DNA of 64,000 nt from Bradyrhizobium sp. ORS 278 (GTDB lineage: Bacteria > Pseudomonadota > Alphaproteobacteria > Rhizobiales > Xanthobacteraceae). A program made the translations under genes and the position numbers. The stretch lies in assembly GCF_000026145.1 (NCBI RefSeq), contig NC_009445.1, positions 248,001 through 312,000 of the forward strand, written 5' to 3'. Positions 49,202-58,231 of the stretch are shown here, one piece after another (the first letter of the stretch is position 1; each line of letters starts with the position of its first letter). Below the pieces are notes generated by a model. It made no database searches. It was not told the origin of the DNA and saw only the letters and a program-made list of their open reading frames with translations.

Positions 49202-50569
49202 CTAATTAGTCAGTTCGATCATCGTGATTCTACTTTCCGATGCAGGCCAAAGACGGGCAGTGATGCGTTCCTCATTGAACAGTCCGGTGACGCTGCGTCC
49301 GACTTCGCCCGCCGGCAGCCGCAATGTCGTTGCTGCATCCGTCGGTACTCCCTTCTGTACGTCCGCCGGTTCTCTGCCGTCGAGCAACACGATGTCGCGG
49401 GGCAGCCCGAAATAGCCGCGGGGCCTTGCCATGATGACGATCGCGCCCGCGCCGGCATCGGCCTGGCCCAGCGGCCGCGCTGCGCGCAGATGCACGACAT
49501 CGGACGAGCGCGGGAACGGCGAGCGGTAGAAATGAGTGATCGGTGCACCCGGCGACGTCAGCACGATCTCGATATAGGAAGCCGGATCGATCTCCGCAGG
49601 GCCCCAGCGTCCATCGGAGCCGGTCTGGCCGCGATAGACCGGCTCGCCGTTGCGGGCGCCGGTCTCGCCGGAGACCCTATAGACTTCCACCGTAGCCCCG
49701 GCGACCGGGCGATTGGTGGGCGCGCCACCCGGCGTTCCCGTCACCAGACCGCTGATGCGCACCTCGCGTTCCGGCTGGATCGCAATGAACGACGGCTCGC
49801 GGCCTGCGATGAATTTGTAGATCTCGCGGAACGCCCGCGGATGGAACGCGACCTCGCGATGATCGAGCGCGCCGATCACCAGATTGGTCGCGCCCTTCAG
49901 CGCCGGTCCCTCCGTTGTGATCCCGGTGGGCACGCCGGGCTTGCCGACCAGCCGGCCATCGGCCTGCGCATATTTGTCGAGTCCGTCGCTGCGCAGGGTC
50001 AGGAACGCCGTGCCGTCGGTCACCTCGCTGTCGCCCGAGTTCAGCCCGCGCAGGAACGGGCCGCGGCCGTTGAACTCGCTGCCGGGGCTGTCGTCCCAAT
50101 CGAACACGCCGTGATTGGGCGTGCCGCACAGCACGGCATGGCTGACATCGCCGCCGCCGCCGTTCTTGACCACGTTGCGGATCGCGTTGCCGCCGCGCGA
50201 GCTGCCGACCAGCGCCACGCGCGCCGCGCCGGTGCGCTCCTTCAGCGCCTTGATCGCCTCGGTGAGCTCGCGGCGCTGGTCGTCCGTCGACGAGCGGTTC
50301 GGCTGCGCCACGGCGTCGTCGTTGCGGGCGAGCGGATCGGTGAAGTTCAGCGCGGCGAGGCGCGCGCGCGGCACGCCATTGGACTCCATCCGCCACAGCG
50401 ATGTGATCCACAGCGCCGCATGATCGCCGTTGCCGTGCACGAACAGCACCGGCGGCATGTCGCTCGCTGGCGCTGCGGCCGTCTGGGCCAGGGCCGGGAG
50501 GGTCAGACCGCTCGTCAGCAGCGGCAGGGTTCCCATGCTCTGCAAAATGGTGCGGCGCGTCAGCTTCAT
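49202..50569 (-). CDS. Tat-exported alpha/beta hydrolase with C-terminal beta domain
   Basis: A 455-residue protein from ATG 50569 with a signal resembling a twin-arginine one (KLTRRTILQSMGTLPLLTSG). The hydrolase domain has PPVLFVHGNGDHAALW and a nucleophile elbow of VALVGSSRGGNAIR (G-S-S-R-G). After about residue 270 a carboxypeptidase-regulatory-like beta domain follows (REVRISGLVTG, AGATVEVYR, GSDGRWG). This layout fits extracytoplasmic lipases or polyhydroxyalkanoate depolymerase-like enzymes; the substrate is not clear. Confidence 0.83.
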   Translation of the reverse strand: MKLTRRTILQSMGTLPLLTSGLTLPALAQTAAAPASDMPPVLFVHGNGDHAALWITSLWRMESNGVPRARLAALNFTDPLARNDDAVAQPNRSSTDDQRRELTEAIKALKERTGAARVALVGSSRGGNAIRNVVKNGGGGDVSHAVLCGTPNHGVFDWDDSPGSEFNGRGPFLRGLNSGDSEVTDGTAFLTLRSDGLDKYAQADGRLVGKPGVPTGITTEGPALKGATNLVIGALDHREVAFHPRAFREIYKFIAGREPSFIAIQPEREVRISGLVTGTPGGAPTNRPVAGATVEVYRVSGETGARNGEPVYRGQTGSDGRWGPAEIDPASYIEIVLTSPGAPITHFYRSPFPRSSDVVHLRAARPLGQADAGAGAIVIMARPRGYFGLPRDIVLLDGREPADVQKGVPTDAATTLRLPAGEVGRSVTGLFNEERITARLWPASESRITMIELTN

Positions 50570-50723
50570 CGGCGGTCCTCCGTCTCGTTCATTTTGTGTT
50601 CGTTGACCGTCGTCCAAGATCGGGATCGAGCACTGGACAGCGGCAGACATTCGCAGGCATCACATACGTCCCGCCGGAATCAAGCGATAGTTCAATGCAA
50701 GCGGGCGACGCGGACGGACCTGC

Positions 50724-52406
50724 ATGACTGCGCCACAGAAACGAGAGCTGTTCGCCGCCGAAAGCATCGCCGCGCCGCTGAAGCACACCGTGTTCCGCCG
50801 GATCTGGCTGGCGAGCCTGCTGTCGAATCTGGGCCTGTTGATCCAGGCTGTCGGCTCAGCCTGGGCGATGACGCAGATGACTGCGTCGGCCGACAAGGTG
50901 GCGCTCGTGCAAACCGCCTTGATGCTGCCGGTGATGTTCATCTCGATGCCGGCAGGCGCCGTCGCCGACATGTACGACCGTCGCATCGTGGCGCTGGTCT
51001 CGCTCGCGGTCGCGCTGGGCGGCGCCACGACCTTGACCGTGCTGGCGTGGCTCGGCCTGGTCACGCCCGAGCGTCTCTTGGCGCTGTGCTTCGTCATCGG
51101 CAGCGGCATGGCGCTGATGGGACCGGCCTGGCAGTCCTCGGTCAGCGAGCAGGTGCCGCCGGAGACGCTGCCCGCGGCGGTCGCGCTCAACGGCATCAGC
51201 TACAATATCGCGCGCAGCTTCGGCCCGGCCATCGGCGGCGTGGTCGTCGCGGCGGCCGGTGCGGTGGCCGCCTTCGCCGCAAACGCGCTGCTGTATCTGC
51301 CGCTGCTGGCCGCGCTGTTCCTGTGGCGGCGCGTGGTCGAGCCGAGCCGGTTGCCGCGCGAGCCGCTCAACCGCGCCATCGTCTCCGGCGTCCGCTACAT
51401 CATCCATTCGCCGTCGATCCGCATCGTGCTGATCCGCACGCTGGTGACGGGCCTCATCGGCGGCTCGATCTCGGCTTTGATGCCGCTGGTCGCGCGCGAC
51501 CTCCTGCACGGCGGCGCGCAGACCTATGGCATCATGCTCGGCGCGTTCGGCATGGGCGCCGTGGTCGGCGCCCTCAACATCGGCGAGATCCGCAAGCGGC
51601 TGTCCGGCGAGGCCGCGATTCGCACCTGCGCGCTGACGCTCGGTGCAGCGACGGCCGCTGTCGCGCTCAGCACCGAGCCGGTGCTGACGGCGGCTGCTCT
51701 CGTCGTCGCCGGCGCGGTGTGGATGCTGGCGGTCGCGCTGTTCAACATCGGCGTGCAGCTGTCGGCGCCGCGCTGGGTCGCTGGCCGCGCGCTGGCCGCG
51801 TTCCAGGCCGCGATCTCCGGCGGCATCGCGATCGGCAGCTGGGGCTGGGGCCGTCTCACCGATGCCGCCGGCGTCGAGGTGGCGCTGCTGGTCTCGGCTG
51901 CGCTGATGGTCGTGTCGCCGCTGCTCGGCCTGTGGCTGCGCATGCCGCCGGTCGGTGCCCGCAACGAGGACGGCGAGACGCTGGCCGATCCCGAGGTGCA
52001 GCTCGAGCTGACGCCGCGCTCCGGCCCGCTGGTGGTCGAGATCGAGTACCGTGTGGCCCAGGACGATGCCCGCGCCTTCCATGATCTGATGCAGGACGTG
52101 CAGCTCAGCCGGCAGCGCAACGGCGCCTATGGCTGGTCGATCGCGCGCGACATCGCCGATCCCGAATTGTGGACCGAGCGCTATCACTGCCCGACCTGGA
52201 TCGACTATCTGCGCCAGCGCAACCGCGCGACTCGTGCCGAGCGCGAGCTGCACAAGCGCGCGATCGACTTCCACATCGGTGCCGATCCGGTCCGCATCCG
52301 CCGCATGCTGGAGCGTCCGTTCGGCTCGGTGCGCAGCCGCGACGACATCGACCGCACCGCGGAGCAGGCGCCAGCCGTGGCGAGCGCCGCGCGCAGCGGG
52401 CCGTAG
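50724..52406 (+). CDS. MFS exporter (EntS-like/MFS_3) with C-terminal antibiotic-monooxygenase-like domain
   Basis: A 560-residue protein. The first about 410 residues form 12 hydrophobic helices of the MFS_3 (DUF894) type (FRRIWLASLLSNLGLLIQAVG at the N terminus and MYDRRIVALVSLAVALG). The last about 120 residues (PLVVEIEYRV, FHDLMQDVQLSRQRNGAYGW, DPELWTERYHCPTWIDYLRQ) look like a dimeric alpha/beta-barrel domain. It probably exports a small compound. Divergent from the Tat hydrolase with a 154-base gap. Confidence 0.88.
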   Translation: MTAPQKRELFAAESIAAPLKHTVFRRIWLASLLSNLGLLIQAVGSAWAMTQMTASADKVALVQTALMLPVMFISMPAGAVADMYDRRIVALVSLAVALGGATTLTVLAWLGLVTPERLLALCFVIGSGMALMGPAWQSSVSEQVPPETLPAAVALNGISYNIARSFGPAIGGVVVAAAGAVAAFAANALLYLPLLAALFLWRRVVEPSRLPREPLNRAIVSGVRYIIHSPSIRIVLIRTLVTGLIGGSISALMPLVARDLLHGGAQTYGIMLGAFGMGAVVGALNIGEIRKRLSGEAAIRTCALTLGAATAAVALSTEPVLTAAALVVAGAVWMLAVALFNIGVQLSAPRWVAGRALAAFQAAISGGIAIGSWGWGRLTDAAGVEVALLVSAALMVVSPLLGLWLRMPPVGARNEDGETLADPEVQLELTPRSGPLVVEIEYRVAQDDARAFHDLMQDVQLSRQRNGAYGWSIARDIADPELWTERYHCPTWIDYLRQRNRATRAERELHKRAIDFHIGADPVRIRRMLERPFGSVRSRDDIDRTAEQAPAVASAARSGP

Positions 52407-52519
52407 TTCGGCCCGTCAACGCTCGCGGCCTCGCCCCGGAATGACGGTTGAGAGGCGCAATATCCGGACCCTATGGGCTTACAAGCTTGAAAACCCGCGG
52501 CACCCTTTGAGGCCGCCGC

Positions 52520-52735
52520 TCACTGCCCGTGGTCCGTGAGGACCTTTTCGCAGGCCTTTGACAGCTTGGCGCGGTGCTCCTTGAGGCACGCCAGCACCGC
52601 CTGATCGCCGGCGTTCATGACGGCGCGGCAATGCCGCGAGACGTCGCGGGCGCACGCATCTTGATCGGGCTGCTGCTGGGCCGAGGCGACCGACGCCATC
52701 ACGACCAGCGGAATGACCAAGAGAAATCTGCTCAT
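52520..52735 (-). CDS. small exported four-cysteine protein
   Basis: A 71-residue protein with a signal peptide (RFLLVIPLVVMASVASAQ). The mature part has four Cys in the pattern C-x6-C-x13-C-x11-C (ACARDVSRHCRAVMNAGDQAVLAC...KACEKVL), close to that of the next gene. Probably a periplasmic disulfide-bonded protein. This family is frequent in Bradyrhizobium by recollection; function unknown. Confidence 0.75.
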   Translation of the reverse strand: MSRFLLVIPLVVMASVASAQQQPDQDACARDVSRHCRAVMNAGDQAVLACLKEHRAKLSKACEKVLTDHGQ

Positions 52736-52854
52736 GACGGACGCCTCGCTCCCGGCGAATGAAGGTTGGCGGCGCTTTTAGTGATCGCAACCGGGCCTCG
52801 CAAGCGCCTCGGTCGCAGCCGAGGCGCGTGGTGCGGGGCTGGGAGCCGCCGACA

Positions 52855-53142
52855 TCAATTGGCGTCAGCCGCCTCGGCGACCTTGCCGCCGCGCTTGAGG
52901 ACCTCCTTGTCCAGCACCGTGCGGCAGCCGGACGAGAGCGAGGAGCGGTTCTTGATCATGCAGGCGGTGATCGCGGGGATGTTCGGGATCTCGCTGCTGC
53001 AGAGGCGGAAGGCGTCGCCGGTGCACATCTGCTGCGCCTCGGCGCTGAAGGCAAAGCTCGCGCTCGACGCGACGGTCGAGAGGGCGGCGGCGGCGACGGC
53101 CGTCAGAGCCGCGGTGCGCAGGAAAGCGAAGGTCTTGGTCAT
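52855..53142 (-). CDS. small exported four-cysteine protein, paralogue of the preceding
   Basis: A 95-residue protein with a signal peptide (FLRTAALTAVAAAALSTVA...SFA). The mature region MCTGDAFRLCSSEIPNIPAITACMIKNRSSLSSGCRTVL repeats the four-cysteine layout of the gene at 52520. The start at 53142 is preferred over a longer frame to 53298. Function unknown. Confidence 0.77.
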   Translation of the reverse strand: MTKTFAFLRTAALTAVAAAALSTVASSASFAFSAEAQQMCTGDAFRLCSSEIPNIPAITACMIKNRSSLSSGCRTVLDKEVLKRGGKVAEAADAN

Positions 53143-53470
53143 GGCTGGCTCCCATTGGTCCGCAGCAGCGCGGGCCCGTTGTTCAATGGGCCCATCATGG
53201 TCGGATCGCTCTCTAGCAACAGTGATGCGGGTCACGCCAGATCGGGCCGCTTCAACCCTGGTCCCTGCCGGTCGCACGGCCCGTCGCCGCGGCGACATGT
53301 CGCTCGGCTGAGCGGCCGATCGGGCACGCGCATGCTGTTGGAAATGTTTGCCGATCCCGGCGGTGTTGGGACCCCGTTAACGTTTCGTTGGCACTAATGG
53401 AAGCTGATTGAGGGGCCGGACACCGCCGTGTCCGTGCATCTCGTGTCTCGTGTTTTCGGGAAGAGTAACC
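53143..53470. other. intergenic region between divergent genes
   Basis: 328 bases with no coding frame of credible composition. It should contain promoters for the minus-strand four-cysteine gene and the plus-strand deacetylase. A TTG at 53408 in frame with the deacetylase reads through a non-hydrophobic leader and is not taken as the start. Confidence 0.35.
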
Positions 53471-54511
53471 ATGCGTAATGCGTTAGGCTTGCTGCTGGCC
53501 ACCGTCGTTGCGGCGCTGGCGATCACCGGCGTCTGGTACTGGGTTTCAAAGCCGAACGCCGCCAAGGCTGCCGCGCAGACCGCTGCGGCGCAGCCGTCCG
53601 AGCCTGCACCCGCACCGGCGAAACTGGCCGCCAAGGGGGCCAAGGACGATGTCGACTCTACCGGCACCGTGCCGGCCAAGTCCGCATCGACTGCCGCGCC
53701 GCCCATGCCGCCGAAGTCCAATTGCGCCAATCCGGATGCGCTCGGCATCTCCCGCACCGTCGTGGTCGACACCACCGGCGGCCCTGGTTTCGGCCTGGAC
53801 CATTTCAAGCAGTTCGACTTCCTTGCCGACCGCGAGGTCGTGCTGACCTTCGATGACGGCCCGTGGCCGGGCAACACGCCGGCGGTGCTGAAGGCGCTGG
53901 CCGACGAGTGCACCACCGGCATATTCTTCTCCATCGGCAAGCACGCGACCTATCATCCGGAGATCCTGCGCCAGGTGCTGGCGGCTGGTCACGTGGTCGG
54001 CGTGCACACCTGGTCGCACGCCAATCTCAACGGCAAGAAGATGACCGACGAGATGGCCAAGGAAGAGCTCGAGAAGGGCTTCAGCGCGGTCAAGTTCGCG
54101 CTCGGCACCAACCCCGCGCCATTCTTTCGCTTCCCGCAGCTGCAGCACCGGCCGTCGGCGGTGGCCTATCTCGGCAGCCGCAACGTCGCGATGTTCTCCT
54201 GCGACGTCGACAGCTTCGACTTCCGCTCCAAGGATGCCGACCAGGTCGTGAACACTGTCATGACCGGGCTCGAGAAGAAGGGCAAGGGCATCATCCTGAT
54301 GCACGATTTCCAGAAGAACACCGCGCTGGCGCTGCCGACCCTGCTGCGGCGGCTGAAGGCCGGCGGCTACAAGGTCGTCGCGATGAAGCCGAAGGGCACG
54401 CTCGACACGATGCCCGAATATGACGCGATGATCGGCCAGGATCCGAAGCTGCCGACCACCATGACCAATGCGCGGCCGATCTCCAGCGTGATCCAGACCG
54501 TTCAGCAGTGA
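53471..54511 (+). CDS. polysaccharide deacetylase (NodB-homology domain)
   Basis: A 346-residue protein with an N-terminal signal-anchor (LGLLLATVVAALAITGVWYWV) and a Lys/Ala/Pro linker to about residue 85. The NodB domain has VVLTFDDGPWPGNTP, the metal site VHTWSHANL, and FFRFPQ. These enzymes remove acetyl groups from GlcNAc polymers in the cell envelope. A late motif MHDFQKNTA carries the catalytic His. It is far from nodulation genes and probably acts on envelope glycans. Confidence 0.9.
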   Translation: MRNALGLLLATVVAALAITGVWYWVSKPNAAKAAAQTAAAQPSEPAPAPAKLAAKGAKDDVDSTGTVPAKSASTAAPPMPPKSNCANPDALGISRTVVVDTTGGPGFGLDHFKQFDFLADREVVLTFDDGPWPGNTPAVLKALADECTTGIFFSIGKHATYHPEILRQVLAAGHVVGVHTWSHANLNGKKMTDEMAKEELEKGFSAVKFALGTNPAPFFRFPQLQHRPSAVAYLGSRNVAMFSCDVDSFDFRSKDADQVVNTVMTGLEKKGKGIILMHDFQKNTALALPTLLRRLKAGGYKVVAMKPKGTLDTMPEYDAMIGQDPKLPTTMTNARPISSVIQTVQQ

Positions 54512-54551
54512 CGCCGCCAACCGTTTGGCCGCCGACGGCTTGCAAAACGCG

Positions 54552-54576
54552 AAGGCCGGGCAGCAGCCCGGCCTTT
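54552..54576. terminator. intrinsic terminator, probably bidirectional
   Basis: Arms AAGGCCGGG (54552-54560) and CCCGGCCTT (54567-54575) with a six-base loop, then TTCTC. It lies 40 bases after the deacetylase stop and downstream of the convergent gene at 54603. Confidence 0.8.
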
Positions 54577-54602
54577 CTCGTCTCTCGGCTGCGTCCAGCA
54601 GC

Positions 54603-55013
54603 TCACCAATAGATGCCGTGGCGGTGCAGCTCGCGCACGATGCGGGCTTCGGTCCAGCCCTTCGCACGGGGCTTCGACGCCCCTGCCGATCGCGAACGCC
54701 GCGATGATGTCTGCGCGGCGGGGGTGGGCTGCGGGGCAGCTGCCGGCGCCGCGGCGGGCTGCGCTGCGGCCGGAGCGGCTGACGCGGTGGCCGGCGCGGC
54801 CGGTTGCGCGGCGGTCTGAGCCGGGGCTGCGGCGGCCGGCACCGGAGCGGGCGTGACGGTGACATCGCCGGCCTGCTGGAGGTAGACCGGGCGCTGCGGC
54901 GCCGGCGCTGCGGCGGTGTCGCTCGACGACAGCGACAGGCTGCGTGTTCCGTCGGCATTGGCGGCGGTGATGGCTGCGAGCATCATGGCTCCGGCCAGGA
55001 TCATCTTGCGCAT
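54603..55013 (-). CDS. small exported Ala/Pro-rich protein with conserved C-terminal tail
   Basis: A 136-residue protein with a signal peptide (MILAGAMMLAAITAANA). The middle is a long Ala/Pro/Gln-rich low-complexity stretch. The C-terminal 17 residues (GWTEARIVRELHRHGIYW) are non-repetitive and look like the functional part. I recall similar tails in rhizobial hypothetical proteins. Function unknown. Confidence 0.65.
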   Translation of the reverse strand: MRKMILAGAMMLAAITAANADGTRSLSLSSSDTAAAPAPQRPVYLQQAGDVTVTPAPVPAAAAPAQTAAQPAAPATASAAPAAAQPAAAPAAAPQPTPAAQTSSRRSRSAGASKPRAKGWTEARIVRELHRHGIYW

Positions 55014-55446
55014 GGTGAAAGCTCCCCTCGTTGACTGCGGAGAGGTTTAACGGGAGCTGCGAGAGCCGGATGTGATCCTGGTCACGCTGTCAGCTGCGAG
55101 CCTGAGTTGAGCCGAGGCCTGCGGCACGCCGCTGCGGCACGGGACACCATTTTTTTCAGAACCTTTTCGCGGCCGCGGCGACTTCCGTTCAGGGCCACCA
55201 GGGGCGCCGGGACGCGCCTGCCGGGACTTCCGGACAACGATCGTTGCAGCACCTGCGCGGTGGAGCGCATGGGCATCGCGTTCACCTGAGTTTGCTACCA
55301 CAATACCGTCACGTCGAAGTGTTCCAAAGGCCCGCAGCGATCGAAGGCCCAGGTATGATCGTATGCATACGTACTGTTCGTTGGTGCTGTTCTGAAAGTT
55401 CGCTGAATCCGATAGAGCACTTCGATTCGCGGGAAGGGATGGGCGC
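55014..55446. other. 433-bp intergenic region
   Basis: No open frame here looks like a gene. It lies between divergent genes and must hold their promoters. Around 55340-55400 the sequence is AT-richer (CGTATGCATACGTA, a near-palindrome at 55362-55375), possibly an operator. Confidence 0.35.
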
Positions 55447-56025
55447 ATGCGCCGGATGATGATTGCGGTTGTGGTGGCGGCGCTCGGGGGGCTCGCCGTC
55501 ATCGGGCCGGGACGCGCCCAGGGTGGCGAGAACGAGGTCGAGGAGATCTATGTCGGCCGCACCGTGCGCCACGGCCGTGTGGTGCCGTCGGACTTCTGCG
55601 CCCCGACCAAGACCGGCTTTGCGCCGGCGCTGGAGGACCAGCTCTCGATCCACGCCGTCAACGTGCAGGCGAGCGACGGCCGGATGACCGGCACCAGCGA
55701 CAAGAGCATCGGCGAGATGCGCGTCTGCATCGGCCAGGCGATGGATCCGACCCTGCTCGGCATCTACACCGAGGCCCAGCTCAACGGCATCTCCTTCAGC
55801 GGGCTCGGCGATTGCCGGCTGGTGCGCGGCAACCTGCCGGAGGAGGGCATCCTGACCCACCGCTGCTTCCTGGCGCTGTCGGGACTTCCGGACCCCTATG
55901 TCGGCGGTTTCCTGATCTCGAGTTCGCTGTATTCGAAGACGCCGTTCGGGCCCGAGAGCTCGCCGCCGGGCTACGCCCAGGCGGGCATCTTCATCGTCCG
56001 CCTGTGGCGCAAGCGGCTGCCCTGA
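55447..56025 (+). CDS. exported protein of unknown function
   Basis: A 192-residue protein with a signal peptide (MMIAVVVAALGGLAVIGPGRAQ). The mature domain has conserved-looking blocks VRHGRVVPSDFCAPTKTGF and IGEMRVCIGQ, and four cysteines (one in FCAPT, one in RVCIG, and CRLV and RCFL) that could form two disulfides. It ends with a basic tail (RLWRKRLP). No family recognised. Confidence 0.72.
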   Translation: MRRMMIAVVVAALGGLAVIGPGRAQGGENEVEEIYVGRTVRHGRVVPSDFCAPTKTGFAPALEDQLSIHAVNVQASDGRMTGTSDKSIGEMRVCIGQAMDPTLLGIYTEAQLNGISFSGLGDCRLVRGNLPEEGILTHRCFLALSGLPDPYVGGFLISSSLYSKTPFGPESSPPGYAQAGIFIVRLWRKRLP

Positions 56026-56047
56026 GGCAGCCCTCGGCCTGCACGGC

Positions 56048-57457
56048 TCAGGCCGGCGAGAACGTCTGCACGAAGGCGCGCACGGTCGCCGACACCTTGT
56101 CCTCCGAGACATGCCAGGCGGCACCGTCGTCGGCCGCGAAGAAGCTCGAGGCGTTGGAGCCGCCCCAGCGGAACACCTCGAAGGACGGCCAGTACCAGAT
56201 GTCCTCGAGACCGGAATTGTTGACGATTTCGTGCGCCACCAGCCGCATCGTGCTCTTCGACAGGCAGTCGGCCTGCACCACCGATTCATATTCGAACGAG
56301 GTCAACAACGGCACCGGCGACACCGTGACGATCACCTTGATCCCCGGCCGGATGCTGCGGACGAAGTCGATCAGATAGCGGACGTTGTCGACATTCTCCT
56401 GCACGCTGGCGGTGCGGAACTTGTACTTCTCGGCCAGCGCCCGCGAGTTCAGCGCGGTCGGCCTCGGCAGCACGAAGGCGCCGGTCTCGCGGTCGAAGAA
56501 CGCCGCGGCAACGCCGAGCGTGAGGATGAAGACGTCGGCCTGCTTGATGACGGCCAGCGTATTCTCCTGGCTCGATCCCTGCGGCAGCAGCTCGACGATG
56601 CGCTCGCGGATCTCCGGATCGATCTTGGCGCCGCGCAGCCAGTCGACGAACACGCGGTTGGCGAAGGTCGTGTTGATGTATTCCGAGATCTCCATGTGGT
56701 GGCTGTTGTAGCCGCTGTCATTGAGGCTCTTGGAGAGGTTGCGCGCGAAGCACGAGCCCATGGTGAAGAAGCGGGTGCTCTTGTCGAGGAATTTGGGCGC
56801 GCTGGCGAGGTTCACCGCGATATGGCTGGTGATCAGCGTCTGCAGGTCGCCGAGGAAGTCCTTGGTCTCCGGATAGCGCCCGACCTTGGCGCGGCCCGCC
56901 TTGGCATCCCTGGCCTTGCCCTTCTTGGCGTTCGACCGTGCCAGATCCAGCGTCTCGCGGTTGACCGGAATGTCATAGGCCGGGTTGAGCTTGATGGCCT
57001 TTTCGAGCGCCGCCACCGCCTCCTCGAACTCGTTGTTCTGGGTCAGGATCTCGCTTAGCGAGAAATAGTCGGCCGCCTCGTTGGAGGCCTTGGCGAGCTT
57101 GCGGAACAGCTCCATCGAGCGCGTGAACGGGCCGACATGGCTGCAACGCACCGCGGCGCTGCGGATCAGGTGCAGATTGCCCTCGGTGGCCTGCTCGAAG
57201 ATCTCAGGGTTCTCGTCGAGGATCGCGAGCATCATGTCGCGCGCCTCGGCCCGCTTCTTGTGCGAGCCGTCGTCGATCAGCTGCGCATAGATGAAGCGCG
57301 CGTTGATGTCCTTGGGGTCGAGCTCGAGCAGCTTCTGGAACGCGAGCTGCGCGCTGACGAAATCCTTGTCCTCGATATATTTGTAGGCGAGCGTCCGGAT
57401 CTGACCGACGATGGACTGAAACTGCGTGTGGTTGTCGAGGGCCGTGGTGGTGCTCAT
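56048..57457 (-). CDS. TPR-GSCFA domain protein
   Basis: A 469-residue protein. The N-terminal about 175 residues hold TPR-like repeats (AYKYIEDKDFVSAQLAFQKL, ADYFSLSEILTQNNEFEEAV). The C-terminal GSCFA domain carries the signature FFTMGSCFARNL near residue 235 and VTVSPVPLL near 375, as in SGNH/GDSL-like esterases. GSCFA proteins are proposed to act on surface polysaccharides or capsule. No neighbouring glycan genes are present. Length is normal for the TPR-GSCFA type. Confidence 0.88.
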   Translation of the reverse strand: MSTTTALDNHTQFQSIVGQIRTLAYKYIEDKDFVSAQLAFQKLLELDPKDINARFIYAQLIDDGSHKKRAEARDMMLAILDENPEIFEQATEGNLHLIRSAAVRCSHVGPFTRSMELFRKLAKASNEAADYFSLSEILTQNNEFEEAVAALEKAIKLNPAYDIPVNRETLDLARSNAKKGKARDAKAGRAKVGRYPETKDFLGDLQTLITSHIAVNLASAPKFLDKSTRFFTMGSCFARNLSKSLNDSGYNSHHMEISEYINTTFANRVFVDWLRGAKIDPEIRERIVELLPQGSSQENTLAVIKQADVFILTLGVAAAFFDRETGAFVLPRPTALNSRALAEKYKFRTASVQENVDNVRYLIDFVRSIRPGIKVIVTVSPVPLLTSFEYESVVQADCLSKSTMRLVAHEIVNNSGLEDIWYWPSFEVFRWGGSNASSFFAADDGAAWHVSEDKVSATVRAFVQTFSPA

Positions 57458-57779
57458 GTCGAGGCTCGCCTTTGTGTCTCGTTGCGTCGCGCGTCATTCC
57501 GGCGTCGGTCCCGCGCGCTGCGGCCATCGGAGCCGCCCATCGCCGGGTCGGGTGGAATCGCCCCGAGCGCGGACACCGCAGCGCCGCGAGAGAAACGTCC
57601 CGACCATGACTTCTGGATACTGATCGCCATCGGCATCGCCGCTGACGTACGCCCGAGCGCAACCGGCACCGGCGACATTCGAACGCGACGGATAGGTCCG
57701 TCCCGATCGCCGCCCACCGCCAGTGCGGGAACACGCCCCGCCGCTCGCGCCAAACGATGGCGCGATTTGGGTTAAGCAA
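57458..57779. other. region between the GSCFA gene and the insertion sequence
   Basis: 322 bases with no convincing gene. It contains the upstream region of the GSCFA gene. Its right end was directly continuous with 60314 before the insertion sequence arrived, as shown by the target duplication. Confidence 0.4.
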
Positions 57780-57787
57780 TTCTTAAC
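57780..57787. repeat. left target-site duplication of the IS66-family element
   Basis: TTCTTAAC directly before the left end; the same eight bases occur directly after the right end at 60306-60313. Eight bases is the length expected for IS66-family insertion. Confidence 0.92.
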
Positions 57788-57865
57788 GTAACCCCCCGGT
57801 GACGGCCGCCTTGCGTCGGCAGTGAGGCTTCGCGAAGCCATAGGATTAGTCCTGGAGCTAGTCCT

Positions 57866-58231
57866 ATGGCCAAGTCGGAAGTGGAAGTGATCACGTCGGA
57901 GCGGCGGCGCCGGCACTGGTCGCGGGCGGACAAGGAGCGCGTCGTGGCTGCAGCGTTGCAGCCAGGCGCGACGATCCTGGGCGTGGCGCGAGCGTTCGGT
58001 GTGCATTCCAGTCAGGTGTTCCGCTGGCGTCAGCAGCTGTGCGGGAAGGAGACGCCGTCGCCCGGCTTTGCCGCGGTGACGATCGCGGCCGATCCGCATG
58101 CGGCGCCAGCCTGCACGCAAGGGCTGATCGAGGTCGAGATCGGGACTGAGACGAAGATCCGGATCAGCGGCCCGGCGGATGCCGCGACGGTGACGGCGGT
58201 GATCGCGGCGCTCCGGGTGGGCTCGCGATGA
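57866..58231 (+). CDS. tnpA: IS66-family accessory protein TnpA
   Basis: A 121-residue protein with a helix-turn-helix motif (RRRHWSRADKERVVAAALQP, GVARAFGVHSSQVFRWRQQL), as in the TnpA/IS3-OrfA-like proteins of IS66 elements. It likely helps bind the ends. The stop overlaps the tnpB start as ATGA. Confidence 0.92.
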   Translation: MAKSEVEVITSERRRRHWSRADKERVVAAALQPGATILGVARAFGVHSSQVFRWRQQLCGKETPSPGFAAVTIAADPHAAPACTQGLIEVEIGTETKIRISGPADAATVTAVIAALRVGSR

